In this document: positions 1 to 11,316 of the stretch, one piece after another
Layout: each line of letters begins with the position of its first letter
Numbering within the stretch: position 1 is the stretch's first letter
DNA from: Gracilaria gracilis
Lineage: Eukaryota > Rhodophyta > Florideophyceae > Gracilariales > Gracilariaceae
Assembly: GCA_030374805.1 (NCBI GenBank)
Contig: JARGSG010000214.1
Location: 434,001-498,000 of the forward strand
Length of the DNA stretch: 64,000 nucleotides
Direction: 5' to 3'
The notes under the pieces: model-generated
What the model was told of the DNA's origin: nothing
Seen by the model: only the letters and a program-made list of their open reading frames with translations
Databases searched by the model: none
Made by a program: the position numbers and the translations under genes

Positions 1-760
1 CGTAACCAAAAGGCTGCCTGTTGACGAGGAAAACCACCTTGAACAGCTTGTGGGCAAGATCGTCTGGCCCAGGCTCGGTAACGGCCCGATCATCTCAGCT
101 CTCTCTGACTGTTACAGTAGCGTCTCCTCCAGCGACATTCATCGAACTCAGTAACAGCGGGGAATGCTGCTATCGAGCTAGAGAACATTGCCGGTCTCCT
201 GACTCTCTCGCGCTTCTCCCCCGGAACGCCCTTGTGGAAAACTGTCGTCGCTTTGGATGACTCCCTTCGCAAAGATGCCGTCGTGTACACCACAACCCCC
301 TCCCACACAACACATCGCCTCTTGTAAGCCCCGTCAAGTTCTAGAATGCTCCTCCCTCTCTCGTTCAGCCAATAAAAATACCCTCGCCAGTCTCTCCTGC
401 ACACGGCACAAAGGACAACCCCATCGAGAACTTTGTGAAATCTCCCTCCTGAAATACGGCCTTCGCTCACGCTTGGGAACGTAGCGAGCATATTAACATA
501 CTGGAAGGAAGAACAGCGCTTCTCGCGCTCCGTTGGCTTATATCAAAGCGAATCATCGGAAAAAGAGTAATAATTCTATCCGACTCTCTCGTGGTCGTCG
601 GTGGCCTGTTCAAAGGCAGGTCTTTTAGCAGAGCCCTTAATCGCATAGCCCAAAAGTTCTGAGCGCTGTGTCTGGCGGCCGACCTGCACCCCATCTTGGT
701 GCACATAAGCACATCAATAAACCCCACCGATCAGTCGTCCCGAGACTGAGTGCAGCTGCT
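1..760 (+). pseudogene. Decayed RT/RNase H tail of a tyrosine-recombinase-type retroelement
   Basis: Several frames hold pieces of a retroelement polymerase. The clearest part is an RNase H-like segment at about 487-757. It reads EHINILEGRTALLALRWL, then a D in LSDS, then KGRS, and ends with a conserved-looking NPTDQSSRD tail like the NPADxxSR that closes RNase H in DIRS-like elements. One in-frame stop follows QKF. Upstream (1-330) there are weaker matches such as VALDDSLRKDAVVYT. No intact frame longer than about 80 codons exists, so this is a relic. It runs off the left edge of the window and ends abruptly near 760-820, where element X sequence begins. The RNase H identification rests on motif order only. 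Confidence 0.55.
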
Positions 761-822
761 CCACCCGCAACGCAAACCCCTGCAACAATCCTTATAATCT
801 CTGCCGCGGCCGAGGAGTCGCA

Positions 823-1435
823 AAAGGATGAAGTTGATTTGAGCGGGAACTGGTACGTATGTGAGTGGGGTGGTGGTATGCGGTGCGAGGGAGATGGTGA
901 AGCAAAGGACGGAGAATATGGGCCTGAGTGGTCGGGTAGTAATGTTGTGGAAGCAAGTGGCGCAGGTGGAAAATGTGTGAGAGTTGTGGTTGGAGTTGAC
1001 GGAGCTGTAGAGGGAAGGAGGAGTCAGGAGAGAAAAGAGGATATGGCAAAATTCACTGCTGTCACCATGGTCTCGGGGTGGACGTGGCTGTGTGAGGGGG
1101 AGAAGGAGGGAAGATAAAGGAGGGGAGGTTGGAGGGCCTCGGCTGAGGAAGAGGCTGAAGGGAAGGAGGGGGGGTTGATGGTTAAGAAATTTGGGGAGGT
1201 CTGTTTGAGGCGGCTGCTTCCAGGGAAACTCCACTACTCAGGTTCGATAGTGTGGCGGCACCTGCACGGAAGGTGGAACGCATATTGAAGTAGCAGCAGG
1301 AAAAGAGCTGGGAGGGTTTCGAGCCGCTCTGGTGCTGGGAAATCGAAAGAGAATGGAGATCGTTGTCGTTTGGAGTTCTTCAATTTCAAATTTAGGGAGA
1401 CTGAGACCCAGGATCCGAATGCAGGATTGGAATGA
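823..1435 (+). pseudogene. Degenerate copy of the element X coiled-coil gene
   Basis: Translated in shifting frames this matches the C-terminal two thirds of the minus-strand gene at 41928-42983. Shared blocks include RKRMK, NMGL, a basic KR-rich stretch after SRGGRG, and a closing FFNFxFRETETQDPNAxLE followed by a stop at 1433-1435. Stops and frameshifts interrupt it repeatedly. Its value is comparative: it shows that the 41.9-kb gene belongs to a repeated element and that the last residues are conserved between copies. Confidence 0.6.
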
Positions 1436-1699
1436 CGGAGCGCTAGTGGTGGGTTCGAAATTTTTTAGAGTGTTTTTTACGAGTGTGCGGAGCGTAAAGT
1501 TACGAGCGGTGGCAGGGAAACTGCAAACTAGCCTTCAACCTCATTACGTGAAGTTCGGACTGCACTGAACGGAAACTTTATTTCCAAAAAATATTTTTTT
1601 TGCCTTGCTAACTAGCGCAAACTACAAAAATGCATGTTTTTTCGGACTTTTATTTTCACAACTAGCGATCTAGCATACTAAACTAGCATTCCGAGAACA
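823..1699 (+). mobile_element. Truncated second copy of element X (3' end only)
   Basis: This stretch matches, in opposite orientation, the first about 1.1 kb of element X at 41666-42800. It includes the 3' half of the coiled-coil gene, its noncoding tail with an A/T run, and a shared terminus rich in CTAG motifs. The shared end reads TGTTCTCGGAATGCTAGT outward-in (complement of 1682-1699, and 41666 onward). Beyond it the two flanks differ completely: a gag-like gene here, a tyrosine recombinase at 41.6 kb. That places an element end at 1699. The inner end near 800-823 joins retroelement RNase H, so the rest of the element is missing. Confidence 0.65.
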
Positions 1700-3583
1700 C
1701 CGACGTTCTGTAGAGCTGAGGCTAGCACCGCGCAGGAGGCGGGCAATGACCTCTTTTTCTTTCGCTGGCCTAGAACTGGGATTGCCTGATCCAGAGCTCG
1801 CCGAAGGCGGAGGAGGACCATCATCTGGTTCGTTTGTCACCGCCGGAGCGGACTGCCCCATTTTGGGATCTGCAGAAGCCATTGAACCAGGCTCCGCCGG
1901 AAAGTCCTCATCTTGGTTGTCTTCTCCGACCGCGTCGGTTTCTTTGTCATTGTCTTCGACCACCTCGCTCGAATCATCGGGGTCGTTATCCACCATTGGA
2001 TCTCCCCGCTGTAAGCCTGATAATAATCGTCCGAGCCGACGTACCCTCGCGGGTAGTCGCTGGGAATTTCACGCGGGGCTTCCCGGAATTCCTCCGCTTC
2101 TGCGGGGCTAATTTCCCGCTAGTCCAACGGGTCAAAGTACACAAAGTCGCCCGCGAGCGGGGTATTGCGCCCGAGTCTGGCACCGGAACCGCCGCTACCA
2201 CCGTCTCGGCGGCTGCCTTGTTCGATGTAATCGAGTAGCCCCAACACCTCTTCTTCGTTGGCAGTGCCCCAAGGGGATTCGCAAGTTCAGACTACAGATT
2301 GCCGCCCGCACGCGAGGGTGTACATACCAAAGCCGGTACTGGTCATAGGCCTCGGTGAGGATGCATGCGGCCAAGGGGGCTGCCCATTTGGTCACTACAA
2401 CCGACCATAGCCGCGACCGGGGATTCGGAAGGAGGAACGACCCAATATAGGTGAAAACCGGGGGCAGTTCAACGTAACACCACCGGCACGCCTCCAAAGA
2501 GGACCACCACTGTGGGTGTGGGACGTACCGACCTCGTCGGTGAGGTGCAGGGATGCGCTCCACCTCTACGTTCTGGTATGGAGCGAGGAACCCGAGTCAG
2601 GAACGCCAACGCCGTTTGTAACGAATGAAGTTTTGAAGGAAGTTCGCCCGGGATGCCCGGGGAAGGCATCGAAACTCGGCCCGAATAATCGGTCTCTCCC
2701 AGGAAAGGGCTGCTTGCCGCGCTGCGGGAAAATTCCTCCACGTGAAGGTCTTTAACGCCGCAAGGCGGTCACAGTTCGACATCTCCCCGCGCGTGCGGTA
2801 TATGACTATGTCAAAATTGTACCCCGGAGGGATGGGAAACTCGAATGGAGCCCGGTTTTGCCGTTGATAGCCGATCATGACCAGCGCGGCATGGGCGTGG
2901 GCCACGGACTCTCTCCTGTTACGACGGACATTGTGCACGGGAATCACGATGAGGTTCCGCCAGTCCCATGACGCCCTAGGATCAGCGGGAGTATCCCCCG
3001 GAAGGGTGTTTGAACTGTCTGCATAAGACAGGATCAAGGCCTCATTGAGGACGGCCAACGGATGAAACCAAGGCGCATTCCTCAGCCTGAGGGCTTGCGA
3101 CCGATTGTTTGGATTCAACCCTACCAGGGTGTCGTATGGAGGCCATACGCGCACCGGATATCCCGGTATAATGGTCGCCGACACCGGCTAAGGAGCCGCC
3201 GTGCCGGTACCCACGGAAGCCTGGTTAGACGGCTGAGCCGTTGGCTGGGTCAGCGGAAGCGCGCCTGCTTGCGCAGGTTGATTGCCACTCTGCGGATGTT
3301 GTTGGTTAGTGTTGCCCTTTGGCAGGGGAATGGACCGGAAGCCGGTGAAGTATCCCTGCGGAGGGTGGTTCGGTTGCTGACCGTACATGTCGGTAGTCGT
3401 TAAATCGATAACTGGCGTGTCCGGAGGAGTGGTGTGTGTCGGTGCTGTTCGAGGAATGAGCTCTCGGGTTGGTTCGCCTTGTGAGCGAGTATGCGCTGCG
3501 TGTGCAGGTGAGGTGGGCTCTGTATCAGAAGGAATTGCCGGCGGGCCGGAGCAGGGCGTTTGTTCATAGCCTTGGTCCGGCAT
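1700..3583 (-). pseudogene. Broken gag-like gene of an unidentified retroelement
   Basis: The minus strand carries consecutive pieces of one long protein. A Pro/Gln/Thr-rich N-terminal region (ATG at 3583) runs to an in-frame TAG at about 3188-3190. The same frame continues to 2597 with a folded-looking domain containing VWPPYDTLVG and WDWRNLIVIPVHN. After a frameshift, W-rich sequence (2563-2195, with WWSSLEACRWCYVELPP) follows, and a second shift leads to an acidic Pro/Ser-rich tail with its own ATG at 1996. The tail is cut by the element X terminus at 1699. No protease, RT or zinc knuckle was seen. Gag-like is inferred from layout and composition only; it could equally be an unknown element gene. 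Confidence 0.35.
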
Positions 3584-4480
3584 CGCGTCGCTCGCAAAAA
3601 GCGTCGCGCCCTCGGCTAAGGAGGGGGATATGAAGTGCAACGCCCTCTGGTAGGGAATCCTGCGACTTAGTTATTTACCGACATGTCGGTTGGGCGAAGT
3701 ATGACTACATATGATGGCCACGTTAGTGGATTGGACACGTGCGACAGGGTGAGTCATGGAGGTTGGCACAGCATTGCTGGTACTTTCTACTATATTTTAT
3801 GCATTTTAGATACTTAGGATATTTTAGCCGTACAGTACGGGAGGTTACTACTCACTATATAGTGCCAGGGCGCGAAGGCCCTTCCACTCAGTAAATCTAC
3901 TTAACCAGGGTTGGCTCTTGACTTCTTTGCCTTCATCCGTACTTTACTCCTCCTCGGAGGGTCCGCCGTTGCTAACGGGCTGTCTGTCTCCCTGCGTCAC
4001 CTAAACGAACCCATTGCTTGGTGTACTTACCAACTATTTTCGTGTTCGGCCTTGTATAAGGTGTCCTCAGGCTTTGCCGTTTCCTTAGTCACTCTCGTGA
4101 CTCCCCCGTCTCTTCCCCTTTCTTTTTGGGTTGCTTCCCGCGACTGGCGGCCTGTGCTGACACCGCGTTGCACTCGCTACGCTGTGAACACTTCGCCTCC
4201 TTGGAGAATAACACATACGCTCCGCTCACGCGGAGTATCTTCTTGTTTCACCTTCCTACGGTGGTAGTGAAAGGCTGACCTTGGTCTTACACCCAACTTA
4301 GTCGTGTCATCCCTGGAAGGGCTCTACTGCTGGGTTTGCCTCGTGAGAGGAAGATCTGGACGTCTTCTGGTGTTTTCCTGCTTGCGGGCATTGCACTACA
4401 TGTGTGTGGAAAGTTCTTCACGACCCGTATCCGCATTTGCACAGCCCTTTGTATCTGTATTATGTACGTTTTCAATATCG
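3584..4480. other. Noncoding leader-like region
   Basis: No convincing gene. It holds a 14-bp palindrome ACCGACATGTCGGT at 3677-3690 and a palindromic TATA-like CACTATATAGTG near 3852-3863, which could serve either strand and lies upstream of the broken gag-like gene. Long-terminal-repeat boundaries were not found. Confidence 0.3.
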
Positions 4481-4499
4481 CTCTTGAGAAGTTCAGTCA

Positions 4500-5647
4500 G
4501 AATATCAATTTGTCCGTCCTGCTCCTCAAAGTCCTCCTCAAACAATCCCTACTGCTGTATTCAGATGATCCTATTGTGTAGAACAACACATGCTTGTGAC
4601 ATTGTAACAATTTCTTCAAAAAACCACAATCTAATATCATCCCGTAATACCTTAAATCGCGCCTGTAAAATTGCAAAAAAAGTTCTATATCGTTTCTTGT
4701 ACCTTCTTGCTGCTTCGTATACCTACTCTCTTGCACTGAACCAGGTTGATGAATCGGTCCAGCAAATATGTATCCCATCTACAAGATAAGATGGCAGATT
4801 GCGTGGAACCGATGATGCTAAAATCCTAAACGCTTGAGATAGATGGAACGGAGAATTATCCATCAGAATGTCATTAAAAAGTGGAGATGTGTCCACCAAG
4901 GTCTTATCATTGTTAGTTGACGGACAGACGGCAAACCAATGCCAAGTATGCAGATCATGATCGCACCACGCTTCGACAGTAATCTTAGGCATTTTCTCTT
5001 CCTTCCCGTTTTGGTACTGTCCTTTCAATTCAATGGGGCTCTTCTTTTACACGAGCTTGCAACAATCAAAAGCCCCAACGCAACATTTGAAACTAACGTC
5101 TTCATATCTCTCTGAAATTATATCCATTTCGTGAACGGAAGGTCTGCGGCTCAGGTACATAGATCCTTAGACATCGACAATACATCTACAGAATTGGCCT
5201 ACATAGTTTCTTATGGATTCCGATGACATCTGCGAACCATCATCCAAATCATTGTAGCTCCTGCTTGTTCCTAGTAAGCGTAAACAAGTTAGTATTTTAA
5301 CTTCAGAAAGATGCCCAACATTACCGTACGAGTTTTTTTTCTGTTTGAAAAAAAGGATACTGTGCCACTAGGTCATTATTTAGCTTCCGAAACAGCGATC
5401 GCGGCACGCAAAATCTTCTACGAAACCGTTTGAGTTGGTATATGCTGTCGGAAGTCAAGTAGTCCTTATGCCACGTTGATTTCCCTCTCTGTATTGTGCG
5501 AGATCCTGGAAGCCTGTCCTTGTGAGCATGATTCAATCGAGGGCGGAGACCTCGTTTGAAGAGTATGAGAGATACCATACTGCAAACTATCATCTCTTGA
5601 TAATGAAAATAGAGAAAGGACGCTTCCTGTAGTCTTCTTGAAGCCAT
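4500..5647 (-). pseudogene. Decayed PIF/Harbinger-type transposase (copy 1)
   Basis: Two minus-strand segments together resemble a plant-type PIF/Harbinger nuclease. The N-terminal piece (5647-5321) has TWHKDYLTSDS and FRRRFCVPRSLF. The C-terminal piece (5028-4723) has VEAWCDHDLHTWHWFAVC, then STNNDKTLVDTSPLF, then YLVDGIH. The WH..F..PG.NND and LADGIYP arrangement around the catalytic core is typical of this family. About 290 bp between the pieces is out of frame and both ends lack the remaining domain, so it cannot be functional. The 250-bp repeat just upstream (5658-5910) is probably its terminal region. Confidence 0.7.
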
Positions 5648-5657
5648 TTTGGCTCAA

Positions 5658-5910
5658 TGTATATAGAAGTTGTGCACACTGAAAGAGCAAGGAGTAGGCA
5701 TACGAGCAAGACAGATTTAAAAGACTGGACAGGTGGGGTAGAGTGCTTATTTCCAGAAAAAGTAGAAGGAGACTGGGAGGGTGTGTATGAGTGTCGATTA
5801 TGATTGGCTGTGGTTTATTCTATGTTTGCAAGGCCCCTACTCGTGGTAAAGATTTTGAGGCAACTGTTAGGTGTGCGCGCCACTGGCGGTACAAACTGTG
5901 TCTCCAAGAG
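5658..5910. repeat. Direct repeat, copy A (about 250 bp)
   Basis: Matches 6519-6767 in the same orientation over about 250 bp with many substitutions, including GATTATGATTGGCTGTGGTT and TTTTGAGGCAACTGTTAGGTG. Copy A borders the 5' side of the decayed Harbinger transposase and continues at its outer end into GTGTCTCC..CTACCTATCATGCC. The complement of that end occurs twice at 16211-16301, so this end is probably the terminus of a transposon family. Confidence 0.7.
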
Positions 5911-6518
5911 CCTACCTATCATGCCTCGTCTCTAAAAGATTGAAACGGTATTTTGAGATTTGTCAAACAAATTCCGTCTCCAAACGGCCCTTTTGGCGCT
6001 GTAATTTTAGCGCCGACGCAAAAATTGTCTCTAGTTATGTACAGTTTAGAGACACTTTAAGAGACGTCTCTATCGAATTTCGGCCCAATTTAATTCAAAA
6101 ATCTAAACGGCCAACAACCAATAAGAAAGGGTGCGCTATCGCTCGCGCCAAAACCGGGGAAGATCTCCACTCGCTCTGCCAAACGGGAATGTTCCCGCTC
6201 TTTTCATAGCGCCCATTTGTAACAAATTTTGTAAGGTGGACGCTCCGTCGTCTTCATGTATGTCGACCGCATTAACCCGAACGAACAGTACAAGCGTTGT
6301 TTGCTGTCGCGCGACCCACGATAGGAGACTGAGCATAATGTGGAGCATTGCATATTATCATCTCTTCGGCATGCATTGAGTCTCGCACAAGCTACAACCG
6401 CCATCGGTCTCACAGAAATTGATCCTCTTGACAGAAGCAATACCGCATAAGCAAAATAACGGACCTGTATACCCCGAAAAGCGGTAGAGCAAACCACGTT
6501 CTTATTGCAGACATCTGC
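5911..6518. other. Spacer rich in GTCTCTAAA motifs, no gene
   Basis: Sequence between the two direct repeats. Several GTCTCT/AGAGAC motifs lie between 5925 and 6075, including a short inverted pair TTTAGAGAC..GTCTCT. The open frames look like chance. Confidence 0.4.
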
Positions 6519-6767
6519 TCTATATGAACGCTGTGAAAACTGAAGCTGGCAACAAGTAGGCATAAGATCAAGACGGATTTGAAAATGTGGATAAATGGAG
6601 TCAAGTGCTTGTTCCCAGAAAAGTAGAATGAGACTGGGAGTATGTGTATGGGTGTCTATTATGATTGGCTGTGGTTTTTTTATGTCTGCAAGGCTCCTAC
6701 TCGTGGTAAGAATTTTGAGGCAACTGTTAGGTGTGCGAGCCACTGGCGCTTAAAACTGTGTCTCTAA
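6519..6767. repeat. Direct repeat, copy B (about 250 bp)
   Basis: Second copy of 5658-5910. It stops abruptly at GTGTCTCTAA, where the Harbinger element starting at 6768 is inserted. The TAA at 6765-6767 fits the TWA target preference of PIF/Harbinger elements. Confidence 0.65.
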
Positions 6768-8330
6768 GGGTCGTTCCATGACTTTATTTATCTGTTAATG
6801 GTTAATTCTTAATCAATTCATTTACTGGTTGCTTGCACGATTTTGTTCCAGGAAATGCAGAGACCAACAGCTATAAAAGAACATCGATGAAGCAGTGGAG
6901 ACCATTCATGCAAGGCTCAACCGGGCAAACACGATACTCTCTCCTAAAACTATACGCCTGCTTCGACAACTCTCCAGAAGAGTTAAAAACTATGAAAGGA
7001 AAGGAAAAAAACGCAAAGCAGTCCTCGCAAAGTTTACAACACAAATGGTCTGTGCAGCAGTGCTTTCTGACTGGAACTATGTACAAACACAACCTCTTCG
7101 ATGTGTACTACCACGCCCTTCTTTTGATTCCAATGCGCATATTGCCTCGTTAACCGAAAATCATTTCAAGCGTATGTGCCGAGTTTCAAAACCTCAGTTT
7201 CGGATTCTTCGCAGTACTGCTTCTTCTCTATTGACCAGACGGCAGAACAATCATTCGAACATTGCCGCTTCGCTTTCGACATCTGTTATGTTATTTGTCA
7301 CACTGCGTCTACTGGCTGGTGCCAGTTACCTTGATCTGTTTTGGCCATATGGAATTGCCTTATCAACAGTTTATAATATATTCACAGAAACTCTACTATG
7401 CCTCGAAAGTGTGCTTCCCCAAATCAAATTTCCGAAGACTGAAGAGGATTGTGTTCAGCAAGCTGAATTATTTTCGTCGTTAAGAAAAAGTCCGCTCGAG
7501 GGTGTGGTTGCGGCGCTGGATGGACTTACAATTGAGATTAGATGCCCTTCGTTGAAGGATGCTCCCGACCCAATGAAGTATTATAATCGTAAGAAATTCT
7601 TCGAAATCTGTGTACAAGCTGCTGTGCAAGCCGACTACAAATTCTGCTTTGTCTCGGCCCGTCACTCCAGTGGCACACATGATGCAACGGCTTTTTCAAA
7701 TACAAAGCTTTATGATTTGTTGCATGGAGACAAATTACCAGCGTGGGCTGCGGTTGTTGCTGATGACGCTTATTTTAATAAGTGAAAGGTCCTCACGCCG
7801 TACTCTGGTCGAACATTGACAAAACGGCATGACACATTTAACGCGTATCACTCAATTACGCGTGCTTGTGTAGAGCAAGCGTTTGGAATTCTAATATGCC
7901 GGTTCGGAATCTTCTGGTCTGCTATTAGATATCCGTTATGGAAAGTCACTTTAATCGTTATCGTAGCGTGTAAGTTACATAACTTTCTCCTTGATAACTC
8001 TGACACAGATGGATATGAATATGTTCCTCATCATGAAGGTAATCACGTAAGTGGCAGTCACTTCGTGCATTTCCAGGATGGACTACATACGGAAAGAGAC
8101 AACATGCGAGGGCGAGATCGCTCTAGAGAAAGCTCTCAATTGCGAGATTCTCTTGCGGAACAACTGGAGAGATTGGGATTCGCCAGACGCAGAACGGCTT
8201 AGCTTTCATGGACACTGTCGCCTGAAAATGACACATTTGGTACACATCTTGCATCACTATTGCCCGGTAGAAGTACTTGAGGGCTCCTGGTCAGTATTAG
8301 AACGTTAAATATCAGAAACAGACGATTTGG
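6768..8330 (+). mobile_element. PIF/Harbinger element (copy 2), left end present
   Basis: The left terminus GGGTCGTTCCATGACTTT matches both ends of the 12.9-16.1 kb palindrome (GGGCCGTTCCATGACTTT). TAA precedes it, as expected for a 3-bp TWA target. Inside lies the transposase at 6854-8202. A matching right terminus was not found by 8.7 kb, so the right end is truncated or diverged and the end coordinate is approximate. Confidence 0.6.
6854..8202 (+). pseudogene. PIF/Harbinger transposase with one stop and an N-terminal frameshift
   Basis: DDE nuclease (DDE_Tnp_4 type) expected to cut and rejoin element ends at TWA targets. Visible landmarks are GASYLDLFWPYG, first Asp in ALDGLTIEI, second Asp in GTHDATAF, then LTPYSGRTL, and the glutamate in CVEQAFGI followed by RFGIFW. 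The frame runs from about 6872 to 7785 and then meets a single in-frame TGA directly after AYFNK. The same frame continues for ten codons and onward to 8202. The likely start ATG at 6854 (MQRPTAIK) is one frame off the body, so a small indel lies near 6880. The N-terminal segment is also present, degenerate, in the arms of the 12.9-kb palindrome. Otherwise this is one of the better preserved transposases here. Confidence 0.85.
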
Positions 8331-8713
8331 ACGGTATGATTTATGCACATTTGAAGTACTTGACAGCTCTCAAGGATCGAACGCTTTTGTCAGACAGAAG
8401 TAGATATGTTGCCGTAGAGCTTTAGAACGTGCTTGAAAGGGTGCTGTATTTGATGAAGTGCAACATCAAGTGTGCAGTATTGTTCATAATCATCGTTTAA
8501 AGGGAATTGGCGACAACGAAGAGTATGGAGCGGAAAAACAAAACCTGGATGGGCTGATAGAAAAACGATGGGGCTCGAATAAGCGTTCGTCAGTTCCTCT
8601 AACGGATTCCTGAATGTTCTGACGAAACACTCCAGGTTTGGGGATACATGTGTGTTCTTAATGTCCCGTTTGGATCAGAACGAGTTTTATTCGAGGTACG
8701 CGTTACAGACCTA
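8331..8713. other. No gene recognised
   Basis: Short chance frames only; no repeat or terminus recognised. Confidence 0.4.
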
Positions 8714-8975
8714 GGCTGGAAGGGCCGAGAAACGGGACGCGGGAGCTGAAGAAATAGAACAATGAACATACTGAACAATTTGAGAGATACTAACGAAGGA
8801 TTGGCCTCAGACCATTCTTACATTGCGCCCTCGGTTTCTTTCCAGCACCGGTAGACCCAAGGCCGAGAGTTTGAGAATCGTAAAGGCTTGGGGTTCTTGG
8901 CGGTCCAAAAGAGTTGTATTCGTTCAGAGAAACGAACCTGATTCATTCCTGGCGAAGGGGACAGATGCAACGCAC
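8714..8975. repeat. Diverged direct repeat, left copy (about 262 bp)
   Basis: Collinear with 10952-11215 in the same orientation: GGCTGGAAG, GAAGAAATAGAA.AATGAACA.ACTGAA, TTCTTGGCG.(T)CCAA, and CAGAGAAACGAA.. blocks recur at the same spacing. Similarity is clearly partial. The pair flanks 2.0 kb that includes the RND-like pseudogene. It could be an old LTR pair or two copies of another element. Confidence 0.55.
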
Positions 8976-9795
8976 TTGAGACTCGCGCCTTTGTGAGATC
9001 AAGAGTGTTGTTGACCATTTCGATCAAGAAAGCCAGGCGTAGAGGACTATTCCTTTGGGTTTAAGATGTTTAGAGCATGGCAGGTTTGCAGAAACGGGAG
9101 GGAAAAAGGGTCGATTGGATCAGTTGCGGTCTCGAATGTCAAAGCATTGCGTCGAGAAGGCCAGGTGTGATGGTGATTGGTTTGTTCAACATACGATAGA
9201 CAAGAAACCACGGGTCAGGCGGCATTTTGGGAAACAAGTTAAGACCAAAGTGCGCTAAATAGCACAGAATCCAATTTAAAAGGTGCGGGAACGCGATTTG
9301 GCGCCGTGGTGAGACGGGCGAAGCCCACGAAGGAAGCAAGCTGCGCACGGTTTTGGTGACCAGCTTTGAGCCGGCAGCTGGATTGTAGCGCTGCACATCT
9401 CCTACGCTCTTACTCGTACTTGGCGCCCCTTCAACACCGCACTCATTGACGGACAGCCAAAACTACTTCTTCACGTCCCATGCTTAGAATTTGGTACACT
9501 CCTCGCTTTCTGCTTCGTGCACTACCCCAATGACTTGTTCAGTACACCTCTCCTCCCACAGTTGGGCCATCACTCAGGTTCATTCGCCACTGGACTTGCT
9601 TCTGAATATCCGTTTACAAGGGTAGCGAACAACATGTCATGCTTGCGACAGTCGTCGAAAATCACGGCATGCAACAGCACTTTAACAGCTGCGAACTACT
9701 CTTCAGCAGTGATACAGCTTTGAGGCCTTCGTAGTGCTTCCTTTGCTCCTCACACACCGAACCCATCACGAATACATCGCAGGAACGCTCCAAGC
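8976..9795. other. No gene recognised
   Basis: Only short frames without recognisable domains. The part after 9517 may be the ruined 5' end of the RND-like pseudogene. Confidence 0.35.
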
Positions 9796-10892
9796 GTGCA
9801 CCCCAACTTCTGGGCAAAGTTGGCAGTGAACCACACCAAGAAAACCTGCGCTACGTCTTACCCCATACCAGTGCTATCCATTGTCATAATTGTGCTTTTG
9901 GGAGACTTCACGCTGGACGACCCTGCCAACGTCGACTTTTATGTACGAGACGACATACGTACGCGTCTACATGACACAAGAAAAGTGGCAATTCAGCAGT
10001 TCGAGTTTGATCCCAAGTCCGTTACTGTCTAGCGCAAAGTCTTTAAAGTACAGCAAGCCTTTAACTTGCAGCTCCGAGGCAAAATTTCAGATGGGAGTCT
10101 GCCTGTGACGGACGAGCAGAAACGACAAGCCCGTAGCGTCTTTTCTCGTCGAAACCTTGCTGTCTTGAAGAATGCGGAAGATTTCATCTTGGACAGCCCC
10201 CAGTATCAACAATTCTGCTTGTTGGATGAAACTGGGCGAGATTGTAGGGGACAGGTCAGAGCATGTAGTTTCCCCAAATCTCTGCTTAATAGCAGGCAAC
10301 TCCATGGCATTTGGGTGAACGGAACGCTTTGCGATGGGCAAGAAGGAAACCAACTCCCTTCCGCTACCGCTTTCTCAAACTTTATCGACTCGCTGTTCTC
10401 TATGGATGCTGATTGGAACACCATCACTAGTCACACATATTCAAGACTCATGGGAACCGATTTCTCGCCCAACGGAATCCGGAACGCATGAAACTCTTAG
10501 GATGTCGAAGGAGGTTCTATCGGAATATGGTTGAGCTTCGGATACAGAAGACACCAAACAACAGTTCAGATGGTGTCCATGAAGACGGTATTCCTTGACG
10601 TGGATACAGTACTACAACCGATCCAAGTGCAAGTCAGGACATGCAAGATGACTTTGTACTGCCCGGCGTTGACATAAAGCTCAATGATAGTGGAGATAAT
10701 GCCACCCTTCGCAAAGTTTCGAATCAAAATCGTCTGTCACGCAGAATATTTGCCATGAAGAAGCACGACACAGGCATCATCAGTATTGGGGTGTTTGGAA
10801 GCATAGTAGTCGGTGCGGCATTGCCACTCGCAGCTGCGTGCATAGCGGAGCTAATCAAGGGATCGGAGGTGTGGCGGAAGCAGCATCAGTAA
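9796..10892 (+). pseudogene. Fragment of an RND/Patched-like membrane protein gene
   Basis: One frame runs from 9796 to 10491 with a single in-frame TAG at 10030-10032. It begins with a hydrophobic segment (IPVLSIVIIVLLG), then polar sequence with a DDPANVDFYV motif. A region with paired cysteines follows (QQFCLLDETGRDC, then RACSFPKSLL, then GTLCDGQ). That order of first transmembrane helix, extracellular domain with Cys pairs and FP(S/K)S-like motif resembles Patched/Dispatched-type RND proteins. A further piece at 10641-10892 ends in a transmembrane-like stretch (GVFGSIVVGAALPLAAACIA). The remaining helices are missing. The assignment is by motif feel and may be wrong. Confidence 0.35.
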
Positions 10893-10951
10893 TTACCTTT
10901 AAGTATTATCGGGGTGCAGGGGTTTTCGTCTCGGATGTCAGTAGCAGGCAA

Positions 10952-11215
10952 GGCTGGAAGTAGCGAGAAGAGAGACGGGAGAGATGAAGAAATAGAATAA
11001 TGAACAAACTGAATAACTCAGGAGATGTTTGCCAATTCCTGACTTCAGACCGTTATTTAATTTTGCTCTCCATGTGTTCTCCAGTACTGTAAAATTTGCA
11101 CCTCCAGTTTGGGACTCATGAGGGCTTGGTTCTTGGCGTACCAAGAGAGTAGTGTCTGTCCACAGAAACGAATTATATCCAATCCCAGGGAGCGGGATAG
11201 GTACAGCACGAATGA
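10952..11215. repeat. Diverged direct repeat, right copy (about 264 bp)
   Basis: Partner of 8714-8975. It lies between the RND-like pseudogene and the 3' end of the minus-strand gene at 11317-12695. Confidence 0.55.
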
Positions 11216-11316
11216 CCACGCAATCAAAGTAGGGCATAGTCTTCGAGCCCATCTAACACCACATGAAATGGCACTGGTTCGGTTCTTTGTCATGAAGTTA
11301 TCCCACTCGCACGAAC

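Noticed and set aside
3677-3690. ACCGACATGTCGGT palindrome as an operator
   Set aside because: A single 14-bp palindrome in noncoding DNA without a partner site or regulator gives no support.
5905-6075. CRISPR-like array from repeated GTCTCTAAA motifs
   Set aside because: Motifs are short, irregularly spaced and partly inverted, in a eukaryotic transposon context.
8714-11215. Intact LTR retrotransposon
   Set aside because: The repeats are strongly diverged, lack clear TG..CA ends and target duplications, and no RT or integrase lies between them.
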